Below are positions 36,301-47,335 of a stretch of 64,000 nucleotides of DNA, piece by piece. This DNA comes from Monosiga brevicollis MX1 (lineage: Eukaryota; Opisthokonta; Choanoflagellata; Craspedida; Salpingoecidae), in NCBI RefSeq assembly GCF_000002865.3, contig NW_001865085.1, positions 136,345 through 200,344 on the forward strand, read 5' to 3'. Under the pieces are notes generated by a model. It had not been told where the DNA came from. It made no database searches and saw only the letters and a list, made by a program, of their open reading frames with translations. Position 1 is the stretch's first letter; each line of letters begins with the position of its first letter. Made by a program: the position numbers and the translations under genes.

Positions 36301-37125
36301 GCACCAGCGCCACGTCGACGGCCTTCTTACAGCACTTGGCGTGCTCATGTTTGCCGTGAGCCGTGGCCGGGCTCGCGGTACAATTGGCGACTTTTTGGAG
36401 GAACGGCGGAAAGACGCGCCCGAATTGGAAGTGCTGCAGCTCGCGCGCTTCCAGGCAATCGATCTGTGCTACCTGCAGGCGCTCTATGAAGCCATGGAAC
36501 ATTTGCTGGCCGACACGTTGGTGGCTGATCTAGCCGACGCGTACAAGCAGACCCTGTCGGACACGCTGGCACAGGAGGTGAGGAAATGTCTAGGTACGGG
36601 GCAACATCCGCAAACTGGCCGAGATCAGCTGCCGCCCCGGTTGTTATTGAATGCACTGCGACAACTTGTCGTCCGTTATTTACGTCACAACGACCAAGCC
36701 TCGTATCCCGGGGCGTTTCCGCTTGGCCAAATGTTGAATTACGCTTGGCGCTTTCCGCTTGGTTCTTTCAAGGTATGTTCTGGCGTGGCATGGCTAGTGT
36801 GAGATATCCAGCAGCGGGGCTGATGTTGGCAGGGACCCTGACACAAGAATCGGACTCATGTGTGCTACCATGGCTGCCCTGCTCTGATTGTTAGGAGTTT
36901 TCCGAGGATATTGATGAGCGGCTGCCGGGGGATCTCCTGCTTGAGCATGTGCACTCGCTGTTCCTGATGTTGGAGAAGCTGCTTCATCAAGACAAGGAGG
37001 CACTGCAGGCCGCGGCAGCGGCCGCACACGTGCCACAAGGCGTTGCTGGGAGTGTGCGACCACCGCCCCAGCGCAAGCTCAAGACGGGTCGCCCCAAACG
37101 CACGCAGCGAGCCAAAAGGACTTAG
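33389..37125 (+). CDS. RZ-type zinc-finger protein related to the RNF213/ZNFX1 C-terminal region
   Basis: Exon 1 is 33389-36772 and exon 2 is 36895-37125, joined in phase 0 (1204 aa). Residues about 430-465 form an RZ-type finger: C432-x-C434-G-Y, N-C443-G-G, then C452-P-Q-C455 and L-G-G-N-N. This matches the module of RNF213 and ZNFX1, which in RNF213 forms an E3 active region that ubiquitinates lipopolysaccharide and antiviral or other substrates. About 700 helical residues follow, with HPFLALFEEE and an LPDLNNW segment similar in style to the RNF213 C-terminal domain. About 430 residues precede the finger, but no AAA+ motor, Walker motifs or RING finger are present, and the upstream neighbour is too close for a hidden 3000-residue extension. 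The C-terminus is basic (KLKTGRPKRTQRAKR). The E3 activity is inferred. Confidence 0.72.
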
Positions 37126-37264
37126 TTGTTCATTTGGAGAATGGTTGTTCAAACAAATCAATCCTCATGTTAGTTGATCAAATGGTTTGCATCGTCAATT
37201 GAATAACAACGTCAAGTGAGCATTCGAAACCGAGGTGAATGCCGGGGACTCGGAGGAGAGGCGA

Positions 37265-38458
37265 TTACCATGTTGTTGTGGCTAGCGCAAAACCAGCTCG
37301 GGAGTCATCCGTGGGTCCCAAATTCCGCCAAACCCCACCAGCAAGGTCAAGCACGGCGGTTTCGCCCCCGATGATGTTGATGCCTGGAAAATGACTGATG
37401 CCAAAGAAAATCCAAAGGCTGCCTTGGATAGCAGCGGCACCAAAGTGGGTAAGTCCAACGGATGAAAACTCGTAGGAGAACAGGGACCAGCCCACGGGGG
37501 TGAGTTGTTCAAAGGAGCCAGCGAGGGTTTGGATATGATTTTCGCCTCCCAGGACGAAGACGGTGTTATCAAATACTGCAGCTGCTCCAAATGCGCGAGA
37601 AGTGTTAAGGCTCGGGCCCAAGGACCATGGGGCCCCAGTCGGTAAGGGCGGGCGTGTGAGGACTTGGCGGGAAGCGGCGTGGTCGTGGTTGTAGCCGCCA
37701 ATGACGAACAGTGTGTTGTTGTGAGCCACGGTCATGTGCCCGAACAAAGGTTGGAGCAGCGAGGGTTCGGAGCGCCAATTTGCCTCGCCTGGGCCCCACG
37801 AGAGGACGGTGGCGGTGGGCACGCCACTGATGCGGCCCCCAACAACCCAGATGCGTTCTGCCAAGACGGCGGCGGCGAAATCGTACCGTTGTTGCGGCAG
37901 ATCGGGTACCAAGCCGGTCGTCCATCCACCGGTGCGGGAAGCAAGCACAAGAGTGGGGGTGTGACTGGAGTCTTGTTGGGGAGTGAGGCCACCGAGGAGG
38001 ACGATGCGGTCATTGTGGGTTACAGCAGCGGCGCGCCACCGGGGGTGGGGTAAGGATGGGCCGTCTCTCCATGTTTGGCCATCAGTGCAACGGACGGAGG
38101 AGAGGTTGGTCGTGGAATCGTAGCCCCCAATAACACATGCAGTGGTGGCAGTAATCGGCGTTGGCATGAGTTGAGCAAGCTGCTGGGCTTGTGCATTGAC
38201 TTGGGTCTGCAGGGCGGCAAGGGTGTGGGTGGTGTTGTTGGCATATGCGGACAAGGCGGCGAGCTGAGCGAGCACATCGACGCCATTGAGCAGGATCTTG
38301 CCAGGCGGGGAGACGGTGCCATTGATATGAAGGTTGCCGCTCTCATCGAGGCTGAAGCGAAACTGATCGCTGGGCGGGGTGTTGGCAGCGTTGGTGAAGA
38401 CAAAAGGGCGCACGCAGAGCAGGGCCGCAACCGTGAGCAAACGAAGAAGTTTCGGCAT
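37265..38458 (-). CDS. Secreted kelch-repeat protein sharing the cluster's N-terminal module
   Basis: A single exon of 397 aa runs from the ATG at 38458. A signal peptide (LLRLLTVAALLCVRPF) is followed by a module with S-L-D-E-S-G-N-L-H-I-N and K-I-L-L-N-G-V-D-V-L, then a helix rich in Gln and Ala (QVNAQAQQLAQL). The rest is a beta-propeller-like series of kelch motifs: CVIGGYDS, IVLLGGL, IWVVGGRI, LFVIGGYN, VFVLGGEN and a last blade ending in W. The frame is open further upstream, but this ATG sits directly before the signal peptide. The N-terminal module recurs in the solenoid genes downstream, so this gene links two fold types to one shared extracellular head. The function is unknown; secretion is inferred from the signal peptide. 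Confidence 0.8.
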   Translation of the reverse strand: MPKLLRLLTVAALLCVRPFVFTNAANTPPSDQFRFSLDESGNLHINGTVSPPGKILLNGVDVLAQLAALSAYANNTTHTLAALQTQVNAQAQQLAQLMPTPITATTACVIGGYDSTTNLSSVRCTDGQTWRDGPSLPHPRWRAAAVTHNDRIVLLGGLTPQQDSSHTPTLVLASRTGGWTTGLVPDLPQQRYDFAAAVLAERIWVVGGRISGVPTATVLSWGPGEANWRSEPSLLQPLFGHMTVAHNNTLFVIGGYNHDHAASRQVLTRPPLPTGAPWSLGPSLNTSRAFGAAAVFDNTVFVLGGENHIQTLAGSFEQLTPVGWSLFSYEFSSVGLTHFGAAAIQGSLWIFFGISHFPGINIIGGETAVLDLAGGVWRNLGPTDDSRAGFALATTTW

Positions 38459-39976
38459 GGCATGTGTTGGGCCAGTGATGAAGAAGACAGAGAGCCGAAG
38501 GTGGAACCAAACGGGCGCAGGTGGCGTGGAGGCGGTGGCTTCGGTGGGTGCAAGGAGGAGTGACGTTGGAGTGCGCAGGCGGTTCGCAGATGACTGGAAG
38601 GCCTCTCGACACGCCGCCCTTGTCCGGCTGCTCATGTGCAAAGCGATGGGAGCAGAGTGGAGAGATGTGTGATGCGATGCCGTGAGAGGGAGTGAAAGGC
38701 GAGGAAGAGAGGAAGAGCGGATGTGCGTGAAGAAGGGAGAGGTGAGGCAGGGCAGGCGGCAGCGACGCACGAGGGGGAGGCGTCGTGCGTCGCGCGACAA
38801 GTGCCGGGAGTGACGGGGATCAGCGGGTTGATGATAATTGGGCGATATCACCATCGACATGCAGAGATGGGGAGTTAGGGTGGGGATTTATTCAGAGAGT
38901 GGGGAGAACGAGTAAAGCAAATCAGAGAGAGAGCTTGGATTGAGTTCGGTCAAGGAGGAGAAACGTAGCCAAAAAAGAGAAATGATGCGGGTTGAAGACA
39001 AAATTCAGAGACTGAGGTGAAAATACAGCATGCTCTCAGAGGTTGACTAAAAGGGGGCGGATAGGATAGCCTTTGGACCTACTGCCTGTCAAGGGAGTGG
39101 ACGTCAGGTTGGATTGTGCCTCTGTAAGTGTGTTTGGTGTGTGCGCTCGCACCGTCTCAGAGGGGCGTGTGTGTGTCTCCGAGGATCTGATTGCAAAGCG
39201 GTGGGTCGCTTGACACTCGCAGGTGTTCTCCTTCTCGATGCCGGCTGCCATATTGCACCAGAGGAAAGGTTTTGTTGAGAGAGATTGAGAGAGTTTGAGA
39301 GGTTTTGTTGAGAGGTTTTGTTGAGAGATTGAGAGAGATTGAGAGGAGTTTAGAAGAGGGAGTGAGAGAAGAGATTGAGTGAATGGAGACTTGAGAGAAG
39401 AGATTTTTGTAATTGTACCACATGTGAGCCAGATTGAAGCAAGCTTCTCTATCTTCACATAGTTTACATTCAAGAAGCGCACGCCCCTTATGCTTGATCA
39501 CAAACGATCGGACACCAATGACGTGCACTTAACAACAACAGCCAGAGGACAGCCCACGACATCACACAAGGGTGCAGAGAATAGCACACCCTAAGATGGT
39601 TTTAAAGGGGTTAATAGAGTTAAAGTAGCACACGGTCAAGGTTGATCCTCTATACGGCAGCTGTGTTGAAGGACAGTTTGGAGTCAGAGAGAGAGGAAAA
39701 TAATTTTCAATCAATCCCTTTTTTTTTAAAATTTAAACCGGCAAGGGCCTGGCTGGAAGAAGAGGACATGATGACCCAGCTGATGTGGAGAGGTATGTGG
39801 CGATGGCGCTTGATCGTTGGTGGCGGTGGTTGGGGGAGGAGGGCTAGGGAGGCGGGGGAGGCGGGTGATTGCTGTGGTAGCTGTGGTTGGACGATGGGGG
39901 ATATGGACGATGGTGGATCGAGAGGGATTGCTGCTTCGAACACGATGGTAAGCTGATCTGGTTGATAGGCGTAGGG
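38459..39976. other. Intergenic region, GA-rich minisatellite-like sequence
   Basis: 1.5 kb between divergent genes. Around 39265-39400 it has irregular repeats of GAGAGATTGAGAG and GAGGTTTTGTTGA units. A T tract and A+T-rich DNA occur at 39590-39740. No exon is supported. Confidence 0.5.
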
Positions 39977-41836
39977 ATGTGGCCGCGTCACCGGTTCTCT
40001 TTGGGTCTGGCAGTGGCAATGGCCCTTGTGCTCGCTAGTAAGCTGGTTGTGCTGTATCCTCGAGGCTCCTTTGGTGCATTGGGATCGTGATGCAGCGTCC
40101 CGTTCTCATTTACCACGGTGCACAGGCACGGGGAGCCGCGCGGAAATGGTGGTGTACATGGGCGGCTCATGCGAGGACGCCAACGTCACCGTGGACGATG
40201 CCTTGCTGATCTTTGACGCAAACACCACATGCTACAGCGTTATGGGTGGCTTCTACTCCTTTGCTTGCTCGGACAGCGGCGTGCCCGAGGCGTACAAATG
40301 GAGCGACTACCAATGCACCACCGGCACCTTTGTCAACCTCTCCTCTGGCTGCTTCACCTACGGCAGCCGAAACGCCCATGTCATGTGTGCCGAGGCCAGC
40401 GTTTTTCCCACAAACACAAGGGCCGTCATGTCCGCCTTTGAGGCGGTTGACTGCTCGGCTGGCAAGATTGCGGACCTTGCCATTCGCGACACCTGCGCCA
40501 ACGCCGTGACCCCGGCCTTTGCCATTGGCTCGGGCGCGACCAGTGCCGACGCTTGCGACGATGATGATGGCTGTCTAAGATTTTTCCATGATAGCCTGGG
40601 ATATGGCCATATGATGGCGACCTGCTATTCTGATAATACCATCCTGGTCGAGATCTTTAGCGATCAGTGTGACGAGGGCTACTATCATGCCCGCGTGTCT
40701 CCGGGAGCCTGCCTCACCATTGGCGTAAACTACACCGGTGGTTCGTTCGAGCTCCCCCCCCCCCCCCCCCCCCACCTGCTGTCCGGCACTCTTTTTCATG
40801 TTGTTTTCGCGTCCTTGCTGACCCTGCGCCCCCTTTGCCTGTGTGCCCACATGTCAGGAAACACCGCGTTTTTTAATCAGTATGTGGCCGCCGAGCTACT
40901 TTCCTTCTCTTTTACTTGCCTCGACTCGGCCCCCACCGAGCAACCTCCGTCCACGCCCAGCACCCTCTATCTGGGTGGCTCTTGTGACAATGCCACCTCC
41001 ATTGATCAAGCGGGGGCCGCGTTTCTGGTTGACGAGTGCTACGAGGTTGCCAATGGCCACTACACGTTTGGCTGTGATGAGAATGGGTACCCCATTGCCA
41101 GAGAGTATATGGATACCAACTGCGGCGGCACCTACGTCTCCACAATTCTCACCGACAATTGCTTTACACAAGTGGATGAAAACTCTCGCATCACCTGCTC
41201 CGATGCCACACCCACCAGTACCACGGCCTTTATGGGCGCCTACACCTCTGAAAACTGTGGCGATGATGTCATCACCTACGTACCCCTCCGCGACAGCTGC
41301 GCAGCCGCCCCGTCCCTGGCGGTGGCACTGAGCGGCGGCGTCAATGCTTCCGAGCTTTGCAACGGCGATGCCGGTTGCATGGCCTCGTTCCAGTCCGACC
41401 TCGGCTATTTGCGCATTGTCGCCACCTGCCATGCCGACGGCTTGATCAACGTACTCTTTTACACAGAGGACTGCGCCTCCATCAAGCACAACCTCACAGT
41501 TTCCGAAGCAGCGTGCCTGGACGTTGGCACCAATCTCACTGGTGAGTCTCGACTTGTCATTGAGTTTCTCTTTCGCCTCACGCTCAACCTGTGTCTTGAC
41601 AAGCGGCCTCGGGCTCACGCTTTGCAACTGCCACAGTGAGCACCTCGAGCTTCAATCAATTTGTCCGAGCTGGACTCGGCTCCCTCTCCTTCTTTTGCAT
41701 CGATTCTGCCGCAGCATCAACGACCACCACGACCTCGACAACAACCACATCGTCCGCGACTGCCCCGCTTGCCGCCCTGCCACACATCCTGCTCGTGGCC
41801 CTCTTGTGTTTACCTCTACTGTTTGTCGCCGCATAA
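39977..41836 (+). CDS. Cys-rich two-domain surface protein, probably GPI-anchored
   Basis: Exons are 39977-40037, 40126-about 40730, about 40858-41541 and about 41638-41836, all linked by phase-1 introns. Exon 1 encodes a signal peptide (FSLGLAVAMALVLA). Exons 2 and 3 each encode one copy of a domain of about 200 residues that starts Y-M/L-G-G-S-C, has paired motifs (GG/NGHYTFGCDENG; NGFY-type), CF-T, and a G-C-x-x-F/S-F-x-x-x-L-G-Y block, with some ten cysteines each. Exon 4 has a Thr/Ser-rich stretch then a hydrophobic end (LAALPHILLVALLCLPLLFVAA), typical of a GPI-attachment signal. The gene at 50243 has one copy of the same domain. I do not recognise the domain. The intron between copies contains a 17-C run. 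Confidence 0.72.
40755..40771. repeat. Poly-C tract in intron
   Basis: About 17 consecutive C inside the intron between the two domain-coding exons. Confidence 0.9.
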
Positions 41837-42226
41837 GCTCGTCATGGCGCATTTCTATTTTGTTATCATGCATGTTGATGCCCTTTTTAATGGACCATTT
41901 CTCTCTCCAAGGCAAAGAGGATCTGCACCCAGGTGGTTCGGGTAGGACAAAAAGAAAAGAAAAGAAAAGGATCAATCCTGTTGAAATCGATTGGACAAGG
42001 AGTGGTCGAGACAGCACACTCTCACAATGAGCATTTTTTTTTTTTTTTTCGTGTTTCAAATGATAAGGGAATTGAGCAACGTGCCCGGGAAAAACAAAGT
42101 ACAGCAGTAAAGCAACAACAGCTCTCCTGGCAAAAGAGGAAAAGCAACAGCAAAAGCAAAAAACAAGAGAAATCAAGAGCAGAGATGGGGAAGATGAATA
42201 ATCTTCACAGGAAATGGCTTGAAGCT
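41837..42226. other. Intergenic between convergent genes
   Basis: A-rich and T-rich short tracts only; nothing else seen. Confidence 0.5.
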
Positions 42227-43558
42227 TTACACGCAGGTGACGAGACGCTTGGTGCCGATCAGACCAGCTTCGGCAGCGGCAGACACAGGCACGAAGCGTT
42301 CCGTGTCCGGCTGGGGATCGGCGGGCTCACCGCTCGTCCCCTCGCGGGGGCGGAAGGGGTGCGGCGCGCCCTCGCCTGACCGGGTGATGCAGCGGGGGTC
42401 CACGCCCTGCTCAGCATCCCACAGCTCACCGTAGGCAAAGACTAGGAAGAGGATGGCGCCGACAAAATAGAAGAAACCGCCGAGCAAGTCAAACCAAATC
42501 ACGAGCGACTCGGAGCAGACATCCCGTCGAGCAAAAGGATCGCCTTGGATGGGGGCTTGCAAATCGCGAATGCCGTTCAAGTTGCAAGTCCCCGAAATCA
42601 TGTAAAAGACGGAGCCAATAAAAAGCGCCAGTGAACCCCAGAAATAGCTGTTGACAATGCGGGTCCAGAGGGGCCGCTGAAAGTGGTCGGCCGAGTCCAC
42701 CAGGAAGATGAAGGTGCCAATGAGAAACCAAGCGCAGGAGCAAAACCAGTTCCACGAGGCGGCGACCGGGTGGCGCTGCAGATAAAAAATTGCATAGGCA
42801 AGCAAGAAAAGCCCTCCCAATGTGAGTGAGAGAACGCCCGTGTGGTATGCCGACCCGGGCCGTCGACTGGGTCGGTCCCAGAGGGTAGAGTAAATGGCGC
42901 GGGCTTCGACAAAGAGCTTGGCCAGGAGAAAGGCAACAACGCCGGCCACCGAGACGTAGACGGCACCATCGTGATCAATGACCTCTTGCATGAGCAATAG
43001 GGGGCCTAAAAAGTAGAGCAGCCCTCCAAGCACAAAAAGCCAACCACCCCACACGTTCAGGTCGTTGTAGTATCGACCCACGCTGCGCCAGAGGCCCCGC
43101 CAGCTGTTGAAGACGCGGAGATGGCGCATGGTCCGGCCCATGATGAGCATGGTGTGAACGACGCCCTTGTGAGCATGAGCATTGCCGACAAAGTCGGGTC
43201 GGGGCAGATCGAGCGTGGAGCCCCACAGGTCGGCCTCGCGCATCAATCGTCGCATGCGGGCTTCGCGCCAGGTCTGGCGTAGGCTGGTCAGCTGGCTGGG
43301 GTGGGCCGAGAGATTGTCGTAGTCTTCGTTTGCGGCGTCGCCCAGGGCTGGTACCGACGCGTTGATGGCCGTGGTGGTGTGAGCAAGTGGGACTGGGGCA
43401 TCAATGTTGAGCCACTCTGCTGGGGCAGATGCAGGAGAGCCGCGCTCAAAGGTATTCGTCTCCTCGATCATGGTTTGATCGAGGTCGTGCCCGAGCACAG
43501 AGACGATGTGCTCGGCAGAGCGGGGCGTGGAGTCGGTGGACGGCGGAGTTGGCTGCAT
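42227..43558 (-). CDS. Six-TM membrane protein, YrhK-like repeats (paralogue 1)
   Basis: An intronless 443-aa frame starts at the ATG 43558 and ends with TAA at 42227-42229. A disordered acidic N-terminus of about 110 residues precedes a helix-rich segment (HTMLIMGRTMRHLRVF) and six hydrophobic segments, among them GGWLFVLGGLLYFLG, FWGSLALFIGSVFYMISG and DLLGGFFYFVGAILFLVFAY. The repeated G-S/A-x-x-F/L-Y/F-x-x pattern in paired helices is like the YrhK family of small membrane proteins, here three pairs in tandem. The tail has PHPFRPREGT and ends in T-C-V. The gene at 45667 is a clear paralogue in the same orientation. YrhK proteins have no settled function; the assignment is by pattern only. 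Confidence 0.7.
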   Translation of the reverse strand: MQPTPPSTDSTPRSAEHIVSVLGHDLDQTMIEETNTFERGSPASAPAEWLNIDAPVPLAHTTTAINASVPALGDAANEDYDNLSAHPSQLTSLRQTWREARMRRLMREADLWGSTLDLPRPDFVGNAHAHKGVVHTMLIMGRTMRHLRVFNSWRGLWRSVGRYYNDLNVWGGWLFVLGGLLYFLGPLLLMQEVIDHDGAVYVSVAGVVAFLLAKLFVEARAIYSTLWDRPSRRPGSAYHTGVLSLTLGGLFLLAYAIFYLQRHPVAASWNWFCSCAWFLIGTFIFLVDSADHFQRPLWTRIVNSYFWGSLALFIGSVFYMISGTCNLNGIRDLQAPIQGDPFARRDVCSESLVIWFDLLGGFFYFVGAILFLVFAYGELWDAEQGVDPRCITRSGEGAPHPFRPREGTSGEPADPQPDTERFVPVSAAAEAGLIGTKRLVTCV

Positions 43559-44643
43559 GGCGGCGGTTTGCAAGCCACGTGTAGTTTCGTCGTTTCGATG
43601 AGGAACAGAATTCTCGCTGCAGAGTCAATGCGGACCTTGCGGGGCAGAAGCAGAGGTAGTCTCGCTGCGCTCCGGGTGGGCTTTTTGACGGCACGGCTTG
43701 CTGCTGCAGCCGCGCCGCCAAAGGTGATGCCAACTCATGCCGTGCTCCCAAGCTCTGCTCTAAGACTGGTCAAGGCGTGTGGGGGGAAAAAGGCAGTCAG
43801 GGGACGCAGAGATGCGCCCGATGAGGTCAGTGGAAAATGCCACTCCCTGGGCTTTGCTGTTTGGATAAAGCAGATGCTTGGCCCGTGGCGGTTGTGCGCA
43901 TCCGGGAGATGATGAGCAAGCGTGGGCCTCGGGACGGGATCATGGGTTGGCTGGTGCATTGTCGGGGGCACGAGCGCAAGCGTGGAGGCGTTTCGAGCCG
44001 CTTGGCGTCGTCAAACCCCATCACGCAGCTGCGTCTTGTGCAAGCCGTTTGGTCGAGGCACCAACCGAACTTGAGGGGACGGAGCGAAGCGGAGCGGGGG
44101 GGGGGTGGCGTGACAACATGAGAGCATGGGCGTGTGGGGTCAGGAAAAAAAGAGTACAAAGCGGTCAGTACCCCCGCTGATAGCGTGGCCGTGGAGCCCC
44201 CTACTCCCCCCTCCCCCCAACAAAGGGGGCAAGCGAGTTCTTGCGGTTGCTCCCGATGAATTTTGTGAAAATTGAACACGAGGTCATCAGTCAGAGTTGA
44301 GGTGGGGAGGACAAGCACCAGAGGGAGAGAGGCCTTTGATGGGTTCCAAAGCATTACACCTCCTTGCATCCGGCGTCAGTCACGGTCGGTCACGCGACGC
44401 GATGGTGTGCGCATTGAAACCGTTCATCCCACAATCGGACCCAGAGTGCAGCTGCAAAAACCAGCACCAAAATGGTAGGCAACGGTGCAAGGGCACTAGG
44501 GAGTGACAGGTGGCACCATCATCCCTGTCCTTCTCCCCGCTCCCGCTCCCACCCCACCATGTCCTCTTCCTCTCAACCGCGGACCGGGGCCACAAAGCAC
44601 ACACAACACCCAGCACGAAGCGCCCGCTCTGCCCGCTCTGCTC

Positions 44644-44739
<96 letters not shown>

Positions 44740-45666
44740 CAGGGGGGGAATGATGATGCGTCATGTGTGATGTGTGTTGCTTCCGAAGGGGGCTCTTGAA
44801 TGGGAAACTCAGCGGGAAACGTTGATGGATTTGTGATTAGGTAATACCATGTCCGCACTTTGTGAAATTGTCAGCATGTGCTTGAGAGAGTGGGGTCATG
44901 TGAGGGTGTGTGTTAGAGGTGAATTGAAGGGGGAAGCAGAGGATGGGGGGTTAGGGGACAAGTGGCAGGGGCCAAGGGGGCAGGGAAAGGGGCAACGGGG
45001 CAGCAGGGCAGCGGGGCAGCGGGGCAGCAGGGAAAGGAGAAGCAGCAGGAAGGCGCTGGCAAGAAAAGCCATGGATGGAGGTCAAATGGCGGAGCCGTGA
45101 GGAAAAGCCGTGCAATCTGTGCCGATCCAATGGTGATCGCTTGCTCCCGAAGAGAGCTTCGAAAGCAACTTGGGGTTCAGCCCGTGGGTACCAATCAAGG
45201 GGCGACCAGTTGATGTTGATGCCGGGCATAGCCCTCCTGGGAGAAAGCCTGATATTACGAGCTTTATGGCCGAGGACGTGATTTTCCAGAAGAAAGTTGA
45301 ACAAAGTGTTTCTGGAGTCGACTGGACGGCCCGACCCAAACGCAGGGCGGCACTCAACGCGGCACGAGCCATTGTTGACTGGTGCGGTCGGACGCCTCCG
45401 CTGTTAGGGTTGGAAACGGCCTGTCTGGCCCAGGGCTCACAGCGTCAATTTAGAGATGTCATGAATATTTGATGATTAAAATTAAGAAGTCAAGCTAGGC
45501 CAACGGTCATTGTCGTTGGGAACCCGCTCCACTGGCCGCTCCACGGAGGCCGCGAGCATCGACATCAGAATTATTAATTACAAGCTAAAACCTAACTAGC
45601 AAGGCGAGAAGGGAGGAACAGAGGGGGATTCACTGGAGCAAGTGGCTCGATCCATGATCACGGGCC
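43559..45666. other. Intergenic, long GT microsatellite and G-rich repeats
   Basis: 2.1 kb between paralogues. It holds G runs near 44096-44106, a GT microsatellite, and a G-rich GGGGCAGC-type repeat at about 44990-45035. Short ORFs here (for example 45170-45472) have no recognisable features. Confidence 0.5.
44646..44738. repeat. (GT)n microsatellite
   Basis: About 93 nt of uninterrupted GT. Confidence 0.97.
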
Positions 45667-46887
45667 TTAGACGCATGTGACGGTGCGGGTGGCATGGGCA
45701 TGGTGCTGGGGAAAGCGCTCGAGGTCAGGCTGTGGATCGTGGTGCTCGTGTTTGGTTCCTTCGCGGGGGCGAAACGGGTGAGGTGCGCGAATGCCGTTGC
45801 GGTCTACGCAGCGTGGATCCGGGCCGCGTCGTGCTTCGTACAGCTCGTCGTAGGCAAACACCAGGAAGAAGACTGAGCCGAGAGTGTAAAGGAGGCCACC
45901 CAGAATATTGAACCAGGCCACCATGCTCTCGGAGCAGAGTTCCAGGGGGGCAAAGCTGGCCGCCGTCGAGACGGCGCCGTAATCGCGAACACCGCTGAGG
46001 TCACACGTTGTGGAGAAGATGTAAAAGACCGAGCCTAAGAAGAGGCCGAGCGCACCCCAGTAATAAAAATTGCTGAGCTGCGCAAAGAGGGGCCGGGAAA
46101 ATTGAGCAGCTGAGTCGATGCTAAAGACAAAGGTTCCAAAGAGAAAGCCAACGGCAGAGAGGAAGGAGCACCACGAGGCGCTCCGCGGATCATCACGGAG
46201 GCTGAGGATGGTGGTTGCTAGAAAGAAGAGGCCACCCACAGTGAGGGAGATGACGCTCACGTGAAAAGCTGTGCCTGGTCGACGCGTTTTGCGTTCCCAA
46301 AGCGTGGCGTAGATGGCGCGGAGCTCGACAAAGATTTTGGCAAAGAGAAAGAGCACCACGCCCACCATGAGAATAATACTGGAACCATCTGCCGAGACGT
46401 GCTTGTTCTTGCTAAGCCAGGGCCCCAGCGTAAAGAGGATGCTGCCCACCACAAAGCACCAGCCGCCCCAGACGTCGAGGTCGTTATAGTAGCGGCCAAC
46501 GTTGCGCCACAGAGTCCGCCAGCTCTTGAAAATGTGAAGATGGTTCATGGTCGTGTCCATGAAGAGCATGGTATGAACGACGCCCCGGTGCTCGGTGGCA
46601 TTGCCCTCAAAGTCTGGCGTCGGGAACGAGCTGTTGTTGGCGCCCCAAAGCTTGGTGTCTTGTTCTATTTCGGCGCGGTAGCGGCGTTGGGCCAGAGCCA
46701 GAGGCGTCTCGGCACCACCCACACCGTTTTCGGACAGGCGACCCACGGACACGGGTGAATGTGTTACAAGGTGGCGCCCAACGCAATCCGCCTCTGGTGC
46801 GTCTGCGCTGACAGTGCCAGCCCCGTCGGCGTGCCACTTCGGTTCTGCGCGGGCCCCACTGGAGGCTCGCACGTTCTGGTTTGACAT
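45667..46887 (-). CDS. Six-TM membrane protein, YrhK-like repeats (paralogue 2)
   Basis: An intronless 406-aa frame runs from the ATG at 46887 to TAA at 45667-45669. It aligns throughout with paralogue 1: RGVVHTMLFMDTTMNHLHIF, GRYYNDLDVWGGW (YYNDLNVWGGW in paralogue 1), YYWGALGLFLGSVFYIF, ILGGLLYTLGSVFFLVFAY, PHPFRPREGT and a final T-C-V. The soluble N-terminus differs while the membrane part is conserved, pointing to an old tandem duplication with selection on the membrane core. The conserved Cys after the fifth TM segment (T-C-D-L-S-G-V-R-D against T-C-N-L-N-G-I-R-D) and the C-S-E-S motif before the sixth may form an extracellular disulfide. No family beyond a YrhK-like pattern is claimed. 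Confidence 0.7.
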   Translation of the reverse strand: MSNQNVRASSGARAEPKWHADGAGTVSADAPEADCVGRHLVTHSPVSVGRLSENGVGGAETPLALAQRRYRAEIEQDTKLWGANNSSFPTPDFEGNATEHRGVVHTMLFMDTTMNHLHIFKSWRTLWRNVGRYYNDLDVWGGWCFVVGSILFTLGPWLSKNKHVSADGSSIILMVGVVLFLFAKIFVELRAIYATLWERKTRRPGTAFHVSVISLTVGGLFFLATTILSLRDDPRSASWCSFLSAVGFLFGTFVFSIDSAAQFSRPLFAQLSNFYYWGALGLFLGSVFYIFSTTCDLSGVRDYGAVSTAASFAPLELCSESMVAWFNILGGLLYTLGSVFFLVFAYDELYEARRGPDPRCVDRNGIRAPHPFRPREGTKHEHHDPQPDLERFPQHHAHATRTVTCV

Positions 46888-47241
46888 GCTGGCAACATCA
46901 AGGCAAGGCTAAACGCGGTCAAGAGAGCGGGGCAAGAGAAAGGAGGCGTGTTGGTGGGTCAAGAGAAACAGCAGCAACAGTGGCAGCCGACCGGGGTCCG
47001 CGCTGAGATGGGGTCAGAGGGCAGCCAAACAGCCCTACACGGTGTGACGATCGATCCCAGCCGAGCCAACAGACACGTGGTAAATGCCTTGCCCTGTCCG
47101 TCTCCTCGCCCAGTAGTAAGGGCAAGGTTGGCTCCCCGATGGGAAAACCATGACGTTGGCTCTCCCACACAAGAGAGAGAGGACTCCAAGGACGTTGTGC
47201 TGTGTATTTCGTTTGTAAAAGAGCGTGGGGGTAAATGTGTG

Positions 47242-47335
<94 letters not shown>

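Noticed and set aside
38459-38860. Upstream extension of the kelch ORF
   Set aside because: The frame is open but the extra residues are low-complexity and would bury the signal peptide; the start at 38458 is preferred.
44472-44858. Cys/Val- or His/Thr-repeat ORFs at the GT arrays (also at 11059-11350, 46919-47444, 62385-62811)
   Set aside because: Alternating CV or TH peptides are the direct product of GT/CA repeats; no other coding signal.
45170-45472. 100-residue plus-strand ORF
   Set aside because: No recognisable domain, signal peptide or splice context; composition is not distinct from surrounding noncoding DNA.
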